Part shown: one piece after another, positions 19,286-27,937 of the stretch | How the letters are laid out: each line of letters starts with the position of its first letter | Numbering within the stretch: position 1 is the first letter of the stretch | NCBI GenBank assembly: GCA_944322635.1 | Contig: CALUPL010000069.1 | Location: 1 to 55,187, forward strand | DNA: 55,187 nucleotides | Source: an uncultured Mailhella sp. | GTDB lineage: Bacteria > Desulfobacterota > Desulfovibrionia > Desulfovibrionales > Desulfovibrionaceae | Direction: 5' to 3' | Translations under genes and position numbers: made by a program | Notes under the pieces: generated by a model | The model's database searches: none | Seen by the model: only the letters and a program-made list of their open reading frames with translations | Told to the model about the DNA's origin: nothing

Positions 19286-19774
19286 ATGCTGAACATCTTT
19301 CTTTCTCTAGGATTCATCATTTTCTCCGGCGTGTTTCTCATTGCCGCGCAGGACATTCCCGGCGCGGGCAAATGGGACATCGTAGGCTCGCGCAGCGTTC
19401 CGCAGACTCTTCTCATCATTCTGCTCATTCTCAGCATAGCGCTGCTCGTCAACTCCGTGCGCGACTGGAACAAGAAAAGAGCCGCCGAAGCAGGCAGCCG
19501 CACCCCCTTTTCCCTGTCGGACTGGCTGCGCAGTCATACCGACATTCTGCTCGTTTACGTTCTTCTCTTCGTCTGGATCTGCTCCTACAACTATCTCGGC
19601 TTCTTCGTGGGCGCCTTTCTACTCATGTTCTTCCTCCAGTGGTGGATGGAAGACCGCAAGTTCCGCCTGCTTCAGATTGTCATTCCGCTGTGCGCGGCCG
19701 TCGTCTGCTACGTTCTTTTCGGCAGGTTCCTGGCCGTGGCCTTCCCCATGGGCTTCCTGGACTACGTTCTGTAA
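19286..19774 (+). CDS. tctB: TctB, small membrane subunit of the TTT transporter
   Basis: This 162-residue protein with four hydrophobic helices (about residues 3-20, 35-52, 83-115 and 127-150) has the TctB plan of two helix pairs around a polar loop. Length and position fit; sequence conservation in this family is weak. ATGs exist at 19274 and 19286 and neither has a strong ribosome binding site; the shorter one starts directly at the first helix. It lacks visible lesions, unlike tctA and tctC on either side of the hairpin. Confidence 0.75.
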   Translation: MLNIFLSLGFIIFSGVFLIAAQDIPGAGKWDIVGSRSVPQTLLIILLILSIALLVNSVRDWNKKRAAEAGSRTPFSLSDWLRSHTDILLVYVLLFVWICSYNYLGFFVGAFLLMFFLQWWMEDRKFRLLQIVIPLCAAVVCYVLFGRFLAVAFPMGFLDYVL

Positions 19775-19809
19775 TTTTCTCATCCTGAACATTTTGCGAG
19801 GCAGAAAGC

Positions 19810-21375
19810 ATGAAGTGTTCCCTTACCCGCGCCCCCTTTCAAACCAAGGGCCGCATCTTTTCCCGTAACGGCATGGTTGTGACCGCCCATCCTCTGGCCA
19901 CGCTGGAAGCCGTGCGCGTGCTGTACGAAGGCGGCGACGCCTTTGCCGTTGTTTACAGCCCCAGAACCGGAAAGGTGGAGGCCGTAAACGGTGCGGGAAC
20001 AGGCCAGAACTGCACCCGTGAAGACATGCTGGAGCGAGGCTACGACGCCATGCCCGTGGAAGGAGCCCTTTCCATAGGCCTGCCCGGATCGGTGGATGCC
20101 TGCCGCATTCTCTGGGAACGCTACGGCTCTCTGCCTCTTTCGCGTCTGCTCGAACCGGCCATCCGCTATGCCCGCGAAGGCTTTCTGCTCGGCGAGGTGT
20201 GCGCCTCCAAGCTCACGCTCATGGCGAACAAAATAAGCCATGACTCCGATGCCGCCGCCATTTTTCTGAAAAGCGGCCCCAAGGGGCCCGGAGCCGGAGG
20301 CCTGCTCGTGCAGTCTCACCTGGCCGACTCCCTCGAACAGCTGGCCCGCAAGGGCTTTCGCGATCTTTATGAAGGCGAGCTGGCCGAAGCCATTGTGGAA
20401 AGTCTTTCCCGCAAGGGTGCACTCTTCACCATGGACAACTTCCGCTCTCACAAGAGCGAATTCGTGCCGCCTCTTTGCGTGCGCTACCGCGGCCACGACG
20501 TGTACGCCACGAACCTCCCCTCGCAGGGACTCATCATGCTCGAAGAACTGCGCATTCTGGAAGGCTTCCCCCTTTCCGACTACGGCCACAACAGCACCCG
20601 CAGCATTCACACCATGGTGGAAGCCAAAAAGCTCGCCTTTGCCGACCGCCTCCGCTTTGCCGGCGATCCGCGCTTCATCGACGTGCCGCTCGATTCCATT
20701 TTCTCCGACGAGCGTATTGCCTCCCGCCGTGCCATGATCCGTCCCGATCACAGCATGACCAAGGATGAGTTCAACAGCCTGCTGCCCGAACGCGACGGCG
20801 ACACCACCTCCTTCTCCATTACCGACAGATTCGGCAACGCCGTAAGCTACATTCACAGCATTTCCAACAGGTTCGGTTCCGGTGTGGTGGCCGGCGACAC
20901 GGGTATTCTGCTCAACAACCGCGCCGGTCGCGGCTTCAATCTCATCAAGGGCAGTCCCAACTGTCTGGCTCCCGGCAAGCGCACCATGAGCACGCTCATG
21001 GCCCACATGATTCTGCGCGACGGCAAGCCCTGCTATCTGCTCAATACCGCCGGAGGCGACAACCAGCCACAGTGGAACATGCAGATAACCGCCAACCTGC
21101 TTGACTACGGACTCAATGAAGAACAGGCCGTGTGCGCGCCGCGCTGGTACAGCTATCCCGGTACCGATCCCGAACACTTCAGCAAGCCCTTCCGTCTTGT
21201 GCTCGAACAGGGAATTCCCGAACTGTCCGCTTACGAACTGGAAAAACTGGGACACAACGTGGAAATCGTCGGTCCCATGGGCACCGCCGGCGGTGAAATG
21301 GTCATCGGCATTCACGATGAAGGCTTCTGCGCCGGCTGCGATACCCGCGTGGACAGCCTGGCCCTCGGCTTTTAG
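19810..21375 (+). CDS. Gamma-glutamyltransferase-like (YwrD-type) Ntn hydrolase with internal deletion
   Basis: The 521-residue protein matches gamma-glutamyltransferases of the YwrD type from GMVVTAHPLATLEAVRVL to the C-terminus. The predicted catalytic Thr, which becomes the N-terminus of the small subunit after self-cleavage, lies in DGDTTSFSITD near residue 331. No signal peptide is seen. After GG at residues 41-42 the sequence jumps straight to DAFAVVYSP. In the family a conserved stretch of about 25 residues (NAxDAAxA to EPxxxGIGG) lies between these two points. An in-frame deletion between two GG(N/D)A repeats explains this. The product is probably misfolded even though the frame is open. 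Confidence 0.75.
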   Translation: MKCSLTRAPFQTKGRIFSRNGMVVTAHPLATLEAVRVLYEGGDAFAVVYSPRTGKVEAVNGAGTGQNCTREDMLERGYDAMPVEGALSIGLPGSVDACRILWERYGSLPLSRLLEPAIRYAREGFLLGEVCASKLTLMANKISHDSDAAAIFLKSGPKGPGAGGLLVQSHLADSLEQLARKGFRDLYEGELAEAIVESLSRKGALFTMDNFRSHKSEFVPPLCVRYRGHDVYATNLPSQGLIMLEELRILEGFPLSDYGHNSTRSIHTMVEAKKLAFADRLRFAGDPRFIDVPLDSIFSDERIASRRAMIRPDHSMTKDEFNSLLPERDGDTTSFSITDRFGNAVSYIHSISNRFGSGVVAGDTGILLNNRAGRGFNLIKGSPNCLAPGKRTMSTLMAHMILRDGKPCYLLNTAGGDNQPQWNMQITANLLDYGLNEEQAVCAPRWYSYPGTDPEHFSKPFRLVLEQGIPELSAYELEKLGHNVEIVGPMGTAGGEMVIGIHDEGFCAGCDTRVDSLALGF

Positions 21376-21387
21376 CAGGAGAAAACC

Positions 21388-22491
21388 ATGCGCGAAGACA
21401 GCATAGAAAGCATCTTCCGCCAGCTGCACGATCTCGCGGAACCGAGCGGACAGGAGGCACGTACCTCAGTCCTGCTCGCCGCGTATCTGCGCGACTTCGG
21501 CTACAGCGTGCGCGATCATGTAGGCGGATACGGTCTTGTGGCCACCCTGCCGGGCAAGGCCGAACATCCGTGCATCGCCTTTCAGGCCGACATGGACGCC
21601 CTGGTCTACACCATCGACGGCAACACCCGTGCCGTGCACGCCTGCGGCCACGACGCCAACTGCGCCATGGTGCTCGACGCCGCCCGTACCATGGCCCGGC
21701 GTTCCTGGCCGGGTACCATCAAAATCATCTTCCAGCCCGCCGAAGAAATCTTCAGCGGGGCGCTCGCCATGCTGCGCGATCACGCCGCCGACGGCATCGA
21801 CGTGCTCGTAGGTCTGCATCTGCGTCCCGTGCAGGAAGCCCGTCTTTTCCAGTGCACCCCCTCGCTGCTGCACAGCGCCTCCCGCATGCTCGACGTGCAC
21901 ATTCACGGCGTAGCCGCCCACTCCGCCCGGCCGCATCTGGGCTGCAATGTCATCGACGCCGGAGCCGCCGCGGTCAACGCCATCAACGCCGTGCATCTGG
22001 ATCCAACCCACAGCTTCAGCGCCAAGGTCACCCGCTTCCACGCCGGCGGCGCCTCACCGAACATCATTCCCGCCGAGGCCGAACTCACCGTGGATCTGCG
22101 CGCCGATCTTGAAGAGGATATGCAGTCCCTCTTCTCCTCCGTGGAACGCGCCATCTCGTGCAGTACCGCCGCCAACGGCGCCCGCGTCGACATTTCCACG
22201 CGCTCCCAGGCTCCTGCCGCCAACAACGATCCGAAGCTTCAGTCGCTGGCCGAACAGGCCATATGCGACGTGCTCGGCCCCGAAAACCTGCTGCCGCCCA
22301 TACACACCACAGGCGGCGACGACTTCCACTTCTTCAGCCGCACGGTGCCCGGTCTCCGCTCCGTATATCTCGGCCTCGGCGCCGACGTAAAGCCCGGACT
22401 CCACAACCCGGACATGATCTTTGATCATGCCGCCCTTCCCCGGGGTTCTGCCCTTCTTGTACACATGGCCGAACTGATCATACAGGCATAA
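21388..22491 (+). CDS. M20-family (M20D) amidohydrolase/peptidase
   Basis: This 367-residue cytoplasmic enzyme belongs to the M20D aminoacylase/IAA-amino acid hydrolase group. Metal-ligand motifs are visible: HACGHDAN near residue 86, QPAEE near 116, GLHLRP near 140 and a late GLHNPD near 344. The dimerisation domain lies about residues 170-285. Relatives hydrolyse N-acyl amino acids or similar amides. It begins 12 bases after the gamma-glutamyltransferase gene with AGGAG upstream, so both may process a gamma-glutamyl or acyl amide imported by the TTT system. No lesion is visible. Confidence 0.82.
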   Translation: MREDSIESIFRQLHDLAEPSGQEARTSVLLAAYLRDFGYSVRDHVGGYGLVATLPGKAEHPCIAFQADMDALVYTIDGNTRAVHACGHDANCAMVLDAARTMARRSWPGTIKIIFQPAEEIFSGALAMLRDHAADGIDVLVGLHLRPVQEARLFQCTPSLLHSASRMLDVHIHGVAAHSARPHLGCNVIDAGAAAVNAINAVHLDPTHSFSAKVTRFHAGGASPNIIPAEAELTVDLRADLEEDMQSLFSSVERAISCSTAANGARVDISTRSQAPAANNDPKLQSLAEQAICDVLGPENLLPPIHTTGGDDFHFFSRTVPGLRSVYLGLGADVKPGLHNPDMIFDHAALPRGSALLVHMAELIIQA

Positions 22492-22494
22492 ATG

Positions 22495-22528
22495 GAGGCC
22501 CCACGGCATAGCCGGCGGGGCCTCTTGT
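22495..22528 (+). terminator. Hairpin after the amidohydrolase gene (terminator and/or IS terminus)
   Basis: GAGGCCCC (22495-22502) pairs with GGGGCCTC (22517-22524), followed by a weak T-rich tail. It ends the operon. It also lies where the outer hairpin of the IS200 right end should be: the bases after it (CTTGTGTGCCTGTAGGGC) resemble those after the hairpin at 55071-55089. Confidence 0.55.
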
Positions 22529-23100
22529 GTGCCTGTAGGGCTTTCTTACCAGCGCCCCCCTTAAAGGCGCATGGAGACAATCTGATATCTACACATTTCT
22601 GTTGCCGGCGGCCCGTAAGCGAGCTTCCGGCGCACGAATTGCTCAATTGTTCTTCGATCTTATCCTCGGCCAGCTGATGCCTGATGTACTCGGCTACCTT
22701 TGCCTTATTCTTGCCCACCGTATAGACATACTACCCACGACACCAGAACTCTCAATTTACGATACTTGAACTTCAGCTCACCAAACTGCTCGTATATCAT
22801 CAAGCTACTCTTTCCGTTCAAATATCCGACAAACGCTGATACACTCATCTTGGATGGTATCTAAGGCAACATATGAATATGCTCTGGTCAATATTCTGCT
22901 TTTACTATTCTCACGTCCTTCCAATCACATAATTTCCGTAATATTTCGCCTAGAGCTCTTTTCTTCTCTCCATAGAAAATCTATCCGTTCCATTTCATAT
23001 GCGCTAACTTCTTTGTGTTACTCCCATTGTAACCTCGTTTTGATTTGCTTATGGGGCAGCTGTCAGACCGTACCTTTTTCTTAACAGAGCAAAAGGAGTG
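22529..23100 (-). mobile_element. Degenerate IS200-type insertion sequence
   Basis: The element contains a dead tnpA read on the minus strand and ends on the left with small hairpins (GCGCC/GGCGC at 22552-22570). Its outer end aligns with 55090-55138: both show CTTGT, a GCCC/GGGC hairpin, a TACTTA-like spacer and a GCGCC-TTAA-GGCGC hairpin. On the other side, near 23130-23160, CCCC-CAGCTGGGG and CCCCAAAACGGGG inverted repeats may be the opposite terminus. Exact borders cannot be fixed. Confidence 0.65.
22630..23030 (-). pseudogene. tnpA: IS200-family tnpA transposase pseudogene
   Basis: Reading the minus strand gives broken but clear TnpA (Y1/HUH transposase) segments in order: KKLAHMKWNG, GEKKRALGEILRKLCDWKD, then PEHIHML (the HUH metal site) and KMSVSAFVGYLNGKSSLMIY, GELKFKYR, EFWCRG, TVGKNKAKVAEYIRHQLAED and EEQLS. 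Several stops (after KWNG, KAEY and HMLP), at least one frameshift before EFWCRG and a deletion of about 12-14 residues near the N-terminus disrupt it. The catalytic Tyr region is covered by KVAEYIRHQL. It cannot make an active transposase. Confidence 0.85.
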
Positions 23101-23923
23101 ATTATAGCATACACATAACTATAAGTTTTCGGCCCCTGCCCAGCTGGGGACTTTTACCCCCAAAACGGGGCAAACATCTTTTTTTTCTTTCAGTCCTCCT
23201 CTAACCAAGGTCCAAATCCTCGAGTAGCGGACACTCAACAATCTTGGCTAGAGCAGACAACGCCGAGCCCCTTGCAAGCCCCAGCTGAATTCTCGGTGTT
23301 ACCAGAACTTTTCCATGCTCAGGGCCGTGCGCATTGCCTCAAAGTTCGTTTTCGATCCTCGCATCGGCATACGCCGAAAGTCCCCTCCAAAGCTCTCCCT
23401 CAAGGTCGGAACGAAATGACTTTCAGGCTCCCCGCCCTTTCGTACGTCGCGTAAAGAACACCCTGCGGGCGAACGTGTCCGGCCATGTCGGCGACTTTCC
23501 CGTTTTACCGAAATTCTTTGTTTCTGCCTGAAAAATTGTTGCGCCTGACCATAGATAAGACGCAGATGCAAAAGCGGCTCGTGCATGACGTTGCTGAGGC
23601 AAACGTTCCGAGCAGGTCCCCGGCATTTGGTCGTACGTTGCCGCACTACTGCACCGGAAAAAACGCCCTACCCTTCAACAACTGAAGAAAGAGTCCAGAA
23701 AGTTTCGCCTGAAATGCGGAAGACCGGTTCGATCCAAGAAGCGTCGGAGGAAAAATGTCTCCCACAACTGAAGGGGGGGCATGCGCCGCAACGTACCCTA
23801 CGCAGACACGACTAAATTTTCCTGCGAAGAAAAAATTATGGAAAAGGCTGGAGAGCGTTTGGAGAAAATGCGTCGTTAAATGAAAATGCCCTCACGACTT
23901 TTATCGTAAGGGCTTGATCTCTT
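23101..23923. other. Gene-free stretch between the IS200 remnant and tRNA-Asn
   Basis: About 820 bases contain only short overlapping reading frames (longest 115 codons, minus strand, 23299-23646) without any motif I know. Two GC-rich inverted repeats lie at 23130-23165. The position beside the 3' end of a tRNA gene suggests an old integration site that has lost its genes. No copy of the tRNA 3' end is visible in this stretch. Confidence 0.4.
23888..23913 (-). terminator. Terminator of the tRNA-Asn gene
   Basis: A 10-bp stem with one mismatch (GCCCTCACGA with TCGTAAGGGC) is followed on the minus strand by a T-rich tail. It begins 10 bases after the tRNA 3' end. Confidence 0.7.
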
Positions 23924-23999
23924 TGGCTCCCCGAGACGGACTTGAACCGCCAACCTAGTGATTAACAGTCACCCGCTCTGCCTATTGAGCTATCGGGGA
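23924..23999 (-). tRNA. tRNA-Asn (anticodon GTT)
   Basis: The minus strand folds into a complete 76-base cloverleaf: acceptor TCCCCGA/TCGGGGA, D arm GCTC/GAGC, anticodon arm GGTGA-CTGTTAA-TCACT, a 5-base variable loop and T arm GGCGG-TTCAAGT-CCGTC. The discriminator is G and CCA is encoded. The anticodon GTT reads Asn codons AAC and AAU. Confidence 0.95.
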
Positions 24000-24487
24000 A
24001 CGAACCAGCATTTGCTGCGAGAAATTACTTAGCTGATCGAGCCATCATCGTCAAGCTTTTTCTTTCGAATTCTGCAACTTTTCTGCCGAAAAAAATAAAA
24101 TTTTGGGCACCCTGGGCACAGACCGAAACTCTATGGAGGAATGCCAGCGGTTCCTTCTTCCCGAATCTGTTCTTCCGACTGAGGGATGCGCCTGGCAACG
24201 GCGCAGTCGAAACAACGAAATCATGCTCCGGTACATGATAATTCATGGTCATGAGGGAATGCATACGGTCCGTCCGTACACAATAACCATGCCGCTCATG
24301 CTTTCTGTCGTCTCCGTCATTCTGTCTGAGGGATTTCTTCCGGACCGCCCGGAAGAAAAACAGCATGAAAAAACGACCGTTATTCTCTGACTGAGGGACC
24401 GCTCCGAAGAATCGGAGCGGAGTCACAGAAGCAAAAAAAGAGCATGAAGGAAAGAATCGGCCTGTCGGCATTCCTCCCCGAAAATCA
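24000..24487. other. Gap between tRNA-Asn and ilvD
   Basis: These 488 bases should hold the tRNA promoter and the 3' end signals of ilvD. A minus-strand frame of 148 codons (24025-24471) has no recognisable domain and unusual Phe/Arg-rich composition, so I do not call it a gene. The only structured element I see is the hairpin at 24399-24420. Confidence 0.4.
24399..24420 (-). terminator. Hairpin downstream of ilvD
   Basis: A 9-bp perfect stem (CCGCTCCGA/TCGGAGCGG) with an AGAA loop lies 67 bases after the ilvD stop. There is no immediate T-tract on the minus strand, so it may be a weak terminator or an mRNA-stabilising hairpin. Confidence 0.5.
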
Positions 24488-26152
24488 CTATTTCAGCACT
24501 GCGCCGGTATTGGCACTGCTCACAAGACGCGCGTAGCGGGCAAGCCAGCCGGTTTTGATGTTGGGTTCACGCGGTACGAATGCCGCCTTTCTACGGGCGA
24601 GTTCTTCTTCACTGACGTCCACATTGATGCTGGCATTGGGGATGTCAATAGTGATGATGTCGCCTTCCTGAATAAGGCCGATGGGGCCGCCGTCGGCAGC
24701 TTCAGGAGAAACGTGACCGATGGAGGCGCCGCGACTCGCCCCGCTGAAGCGGCCGTCGGTAATGAGAGCTACGGTGGTATCCAGCTTCATGCCGGCAAGT
24801 GCGCTGGTGGGATTGAGCATTTCACGCATGCCCGGTCCACCCTTGGGACCTTCGTAGCGGATGACCACCACGTCGCCTTCATGAATCTTGCCGTTGTAAA
24901 TGGCATCGATGGCTTCGTCTTCGCTGTCGAACACACGGGCGGGACCGCTGTGCTTCAGCATTTCGGGAGCCACGGCGCTGCGCTTCACCACGCAGCCGTC
25001 GGGAGCAATGTTGCCCCAGAGAATCTGAAGACCGCCCGTAGGACTGTAGGGGTTGGAAAGAGGACGAACCGCACCGGTATCCTTGATGACAGCGCCCTTG
25101 ATGTTTTCAGCCACGGACTTGCCCGTGGCGGTAATGAGACTGGTATCGAGATATCCGCCCTTGGCAAGCTCGGCCTGCACGGCGGCAATGCCGCCTGCGG
25201 CATAAAGATCCTGCATATGGGTAGGACCTGCAGGAGCAAGATGGCAGAGATTGGGCACCTGGGCACTCACTTCATTAAACAGTGCCAGGTTGAAGTCAAC
25301 TCCGGCCTCGTGGGCAATGGCAAGCAGGTGGAGCACGGTATTGGTGCTGCAACCGAGGGCCATGTCGCAGGCAAGGGCATTGCGCAAAGACTTTTCGTTG
25401 ACGATGTCGCGGGGTTTGATGTCGCGCCTTAAAAGCTCCATCACGGCCATGCCGGAATGCTTGGCAAGCTGCATTCTGCGGGCGTGCACGGCGGGAATGG
25501 TACCATTGCCGGGCAGTGCAATGCCCACGGCCTCGCACAGGCAGTTCATGGAGTTGGCCGTGTACATGCCCGCGCAGCTTCCGCAGCCGGGGCAGACACC
25601 GGTTTCGCACTCTTCCAGCTGAGCGTCGTCGATAAGACCGATCTTGCGTGCGCCCACGGCTTCAAACATCTTGGAAAGGCTCACTTCCTCGCCGTTGTAC
25701 ACACCGGCCATCATGGGACCACCGCTGCACACTACGGAAGGAATATTCAGACGCAGCGCGCCCATGAGCATTCCGGGAACGATCTTATCGCAGTTGGGCA
25801 CAAGTACCAGAGCGTCAAGCTGGTGAGCCATGGCCATGGTTTCCACGCTGTCGGCAATAAGTTCGCGACTCGCCAGCGAATACTTCATACCGATGTGTCC
25901 CATGGCAATGCCGTCGCACACACCGATGGCGGGAATGAGAATGGGAGTGCCGCCGGCCATGCGCACGCCGGCCTTGACGGCCTCGGCTATCTTGTCCAGA
26001 TGGGCATGTCCGGGAACGATTTCACTGTAGGCGCTGATGACGCCGACGAGCGGACGATCCAGTTCTTCCTTGGTGTAGCCCATGGCATAGAAAAGACTGC
26101 GGTTGGGCGCACGTTCCACGCCCTGCGTGACATTCGCACTGCGAAGCTTCAT
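24488..26152 (-). CDS. ilvD: Dihydroxy-acid dehydratase IlvD
   Basis: IlvD dehydrates 2,3-dihydroxy-isovalerate and its methylvalerate homologue to the 2-oxo acids of valine and isoleucine synthesis. The 554-residue protein has the Fe-S ligands and metal motifs of the family: NCDK near residue 122, [18 protein letters not shown] near residue 192, and the C-terminal GRFSGASRG near 470. I chose ATG 26152 ([11 protein letters not shown]), preceded at ten bases by AGGAG; an open extension to 26269 is not conserved. A strong terminator after ilvC separates it from ilvBNC, so it is expected to have its own promoter. Confidence 0.95.
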   Translation of the reverse strand: MKLRSANVTQGVERAPNRSLFYAMGYTKEELDRPLVGVISAYSEIVPGHAHLDKIAEAVKAGVRMAGGTPILIPAIGVCDGIAMGHIGMKYSLASRELIADSVETMAMAHQLDALVLVPNCDKIVPGMLMGALRLNIPSVVCSGGPMMAGVYNGEEVSLSKMFEAVGARKIGLIDDAQLEECETGVCPGCGSCAGMYTANSMNCLCEAVGIALPGNGTIPAVHARRMQLAKHSGMAVMELLRRDIKPRDIVNEKSLRNALACDMALGCSTNTVLHLLAIAHEAGVDFNLALFNEVSAQVPNLCHLAPAGPTHMQDLYAAGGIAAVQAELAKGGYLDTSLITATGKSVAENIKGAVIKDTGAVRPLSNPYSPTGGLQILWGNIAPDGCVVKRSAVAPEMLKHSGPARVFDSEDEAIDAIYNGKIHEGDVVVIRYEGPKGGPGMREMLNPTSALAGMKLDTTVALITDGRFSGASRGASIGHVSPEAADGGPIGLIQEGDIITIDIPNASINVDVSEEELARRKAAFVPREPNIKTGWLARYARLVSSANTGAVLK

Positions 26153-26324
26153 GAGGTATTCTCTCCTGTTCCCTTCCCTTAAAATAAAAGAGCAGCTTAT
26201 GGTTATCTTGTCCCTTCTACGCCGAAAGAGCGCATGAAAGCGGGACATTCTATCTTCGGTCCTGAGCACTGCACAGAAGAGAAGGACATTGCCTCGGAAT
26301 TTCCGCCGGCACGGGCCGAAGACA

Positions 26325-26360
26325 CAAAACGCCGGACAGCAGAAGCTGCCCGGCGTTTTG
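26325..26360 (-). terminator. Terminator of ilvBNC
   Basis: A 16-bp stem (CAAAACGCCGGACAGC with GCTGCCCGGCGTTTTG, one mismatch) has a 4-base loop. On the minus strand it ends in TTTTG. It lies 12 bases after the ilvC stop and 170 bases before ilvD. Confidence 0.85.
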
Positions 26361-26371
26361 TCAAACCGGTG

Positions 26372-27367
26372 TTACTTCTTGAGCCAGCTCATCATCTGGC
26401 GCAGTTCAGCACCGACCTTTTCCAGCTGATGCTCGGATTCCATGCGACGGGTGGCAAGGAACTTGCCCTTGCGGCCGGCGGAGAATTCCTGCATGAACTC
26501 GGAAGCGAAGGTGCCGTCCTGGATTTCTCTCAGAACCTTCTTCATTTCCTTGCGGGTCTCTTCGGTGATGAGGCGCTTGCCGGTACGGTAGTCGCCGTAT
26601 TCGGCAGTGTTGGAGATGGAATAGCGCATGAAGCCGAAGCCGCCGTTATTGATGAGGTCAACGATGAGCTTCATTTCATGAATGGTTTCAAAGTAAGCCA
26701 TTTCAGGCGCATACCCGGCTTCCACGAGAGTCTCGAAACCGGCTTTCATGAGTTCGGTCACGCCGCCGCAGAGAACGGCCTGTTCACCGAAGAGGTCGGT
26801 TTCGGTTTCTTCACGATAGGTGGTTTCCAGGATACCGGCGCGGCCGGCGCCGATGCCGGCGGCATAGGCCAGGGCATAATCCTTGGCGCGGCCGCTGTAG
26901 TCCTGAGCAATGGCGATGAGGCTGGGGACACCCTTGCCTTCCAGATACTGGCTGCGCACGGTGTGACCGGGGCCCTTGGGGGCGATCATGATCACGTCGA
27001 TGTTGGAAGCGGGCTTCACGAAACCGAAGTGAATGTTGAAGCCGTGGGCGAAGCAAAGCACGTTGCCTTCCTTCATATGGGGGGCAACCTGGGTGTTGTA
27101 GATGTCGGCGGCGACTTCGTCGGGCACCAGCATCATGACGATGTCGCCGGCTTCAGCGGCGGGTTCCACTTCCATGACCTTCAGACCGGCAGCTTCAGCC
27201 TTGGCCCAGCTGGAGCTTCCCTTGCGCAGGCCGACGACAACGTTCACGCCGCTTTCATGCAGGTTCTGGGCATGGGCATGGCCCTGGCTGCCGTAACCGA
27301 TGATGGCAACAGTCTTGCCGTCGAGCATACCAAGGTTGCAGTCTGCGTCATAGTACTTCTTGATCAT
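26372..27367 (-). CDS. ilvC: Ketol-acid reductoisomerase IlvC (class I)
   Basis: IlvC converts acetolactate and acetohydroxybutyrate to dihydroxy acids by an alkyl shift plus reduction. The 331-residue length is typical of class I enzymes. It shows the Rossmann motif [13 protein letters not shown] near residue 25, a loop [10 protein letters not shown] whose Ser residues favour NADPH, and the metal-binding knot domain with [12 protein letters not shown] near residue 190. GGAGAAGTTATC precedes the ATG. It is last in ilvB-ilvN-ilvC, 47 bases after ilvN. Confidence 0.95.
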   Translation of the reverse strand: MIKKYYDADCNLGMLDGKTVAIIGYGSQGHAHAQNLHESGVNVVVGLRKGSSSWAKAEAAGLKVMEVEPAAEAGDIVMMLVPDEVAADIYNTQVAPHMKEGNVLCFAHGFNIHFGFVKPASNIDVIMIAPKGPGHTVRSQYLEGKGVPSLIAIAQDYSGRAKDYALAYAAGIGAGRAGILETTYREETETDLFGEQAVLCGGVTELMKAGFETLVEAGYAPEMAYFETIHEMKLIVDLINNGGFGFMRYSISNTAEYGDYRTGKRLITEETRKEMKKVLREIQDGTFASEFMQEFSAGRKGKFLATRRMESEHQLEKVGAELRQMMSWLKK

Positions 27368-27414
27368 GATAACTTCTCCATTTCAATGACTATAATTCAT
27401 TCTCGCAGCAGAGA

Positions 27415-27924
27415 TTAATCCTTGCTGCTTTTCCACCAATCACTCTGCGATCCTCTCGGCATGCCGATGATGCCGGAACGGCACATCTCAAGGATCCGAT
27501 AGGGCGACATCACCTCAAGGAAACCCTCTATCTTGGAAGGCTTACCGGTGAGTTGTATTACCATGCTACTAGAGGTAAGGTCAATAATTCGTGCCCGGTA
27601 AACCTCGACGATATCCTTAATAGGGGAAATCGTTGCCGCATCAAAGGCGATCCGCAGCATGATGGTCTCACTGAGCAGGCTCTCGTTCGGAGGAAGAAGG
27701 GTTATGGACTTCACCTCTTCCATTTTGAGCGTCTGTTTCACAATCTGATCGAGCACATGGGAATCGCCTTCCGTCACGATGGTGATGATGGATATGGCGG
27801 GATCACTGGTCTGTGCGGCCGTAACACTGGTCATGTTGAAACGACGGCGGGCGAAAAGGGAGGACACGCGGGCCATGACGTTGGCGTTGTTATCCACCAC
27901 GATGGAAATCACATGTTTCGTCAT
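27415..27924 (-). CDS. ilvN: Acetolactate synthase small (regulatory) subunit IlvN/IlvH
   Basis: The 169-residue regulatory subunit activates IlvB and confers valine feedback inhibition. An N-terminal ACT domain (about residues 4-75) starts with HVISIVVDNNANVMARVSSL, and the C-terminal ALS_ss domain contains VEVYRARIIDLTSSSMVIQLTG. The tail is a little longer than many homologues (WWKSSKD end). It starts 13 bases after the ilvB stop with a GGGGGA site, so it is translated with ilvB. Confidence 0.93.
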   Translation of the reverse strand: MTKHVISIVVDNNANVMARVSSLFARRRFNMTSVTAAQTSDPAISIITIVTEGDSHVLDQIVKQTLKMEEVKSITLLPPNESLLSETIMLRIAFDAATISPIKDIVEVYRARIIDLTSSSMVIQLTGKPSKIEGFLEVMSPYRILEMCRSGIIGMPRGSQSDWWKSSKD

Positions 27925-27937
27925 ATTGTCCCCCTTC

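Noticed and set aside
19780..21429. Minus-strand open frame (549 codons) opposite the gamma-glutamyltransferase
   Set aside because: It is rich in His, Gly and Ala without motifs and lies fully inside a recognisable plus-strand gene.
23299..23646. Minus-strand frame of 115 codons beside the IS200 remnant
   Set aside because: No recognisable domain, and overlapping frames of similar quality exist on the plus strand. It may still be a small gene but cannot be supported.
24025..24471. Minus-strand frame of 148 codons between tRNA-Asn and ilvD
   Set aside because: Composition is unlike neighbouring proteins, no motif is seen, and the hairpin behind ilvD lies inside it.
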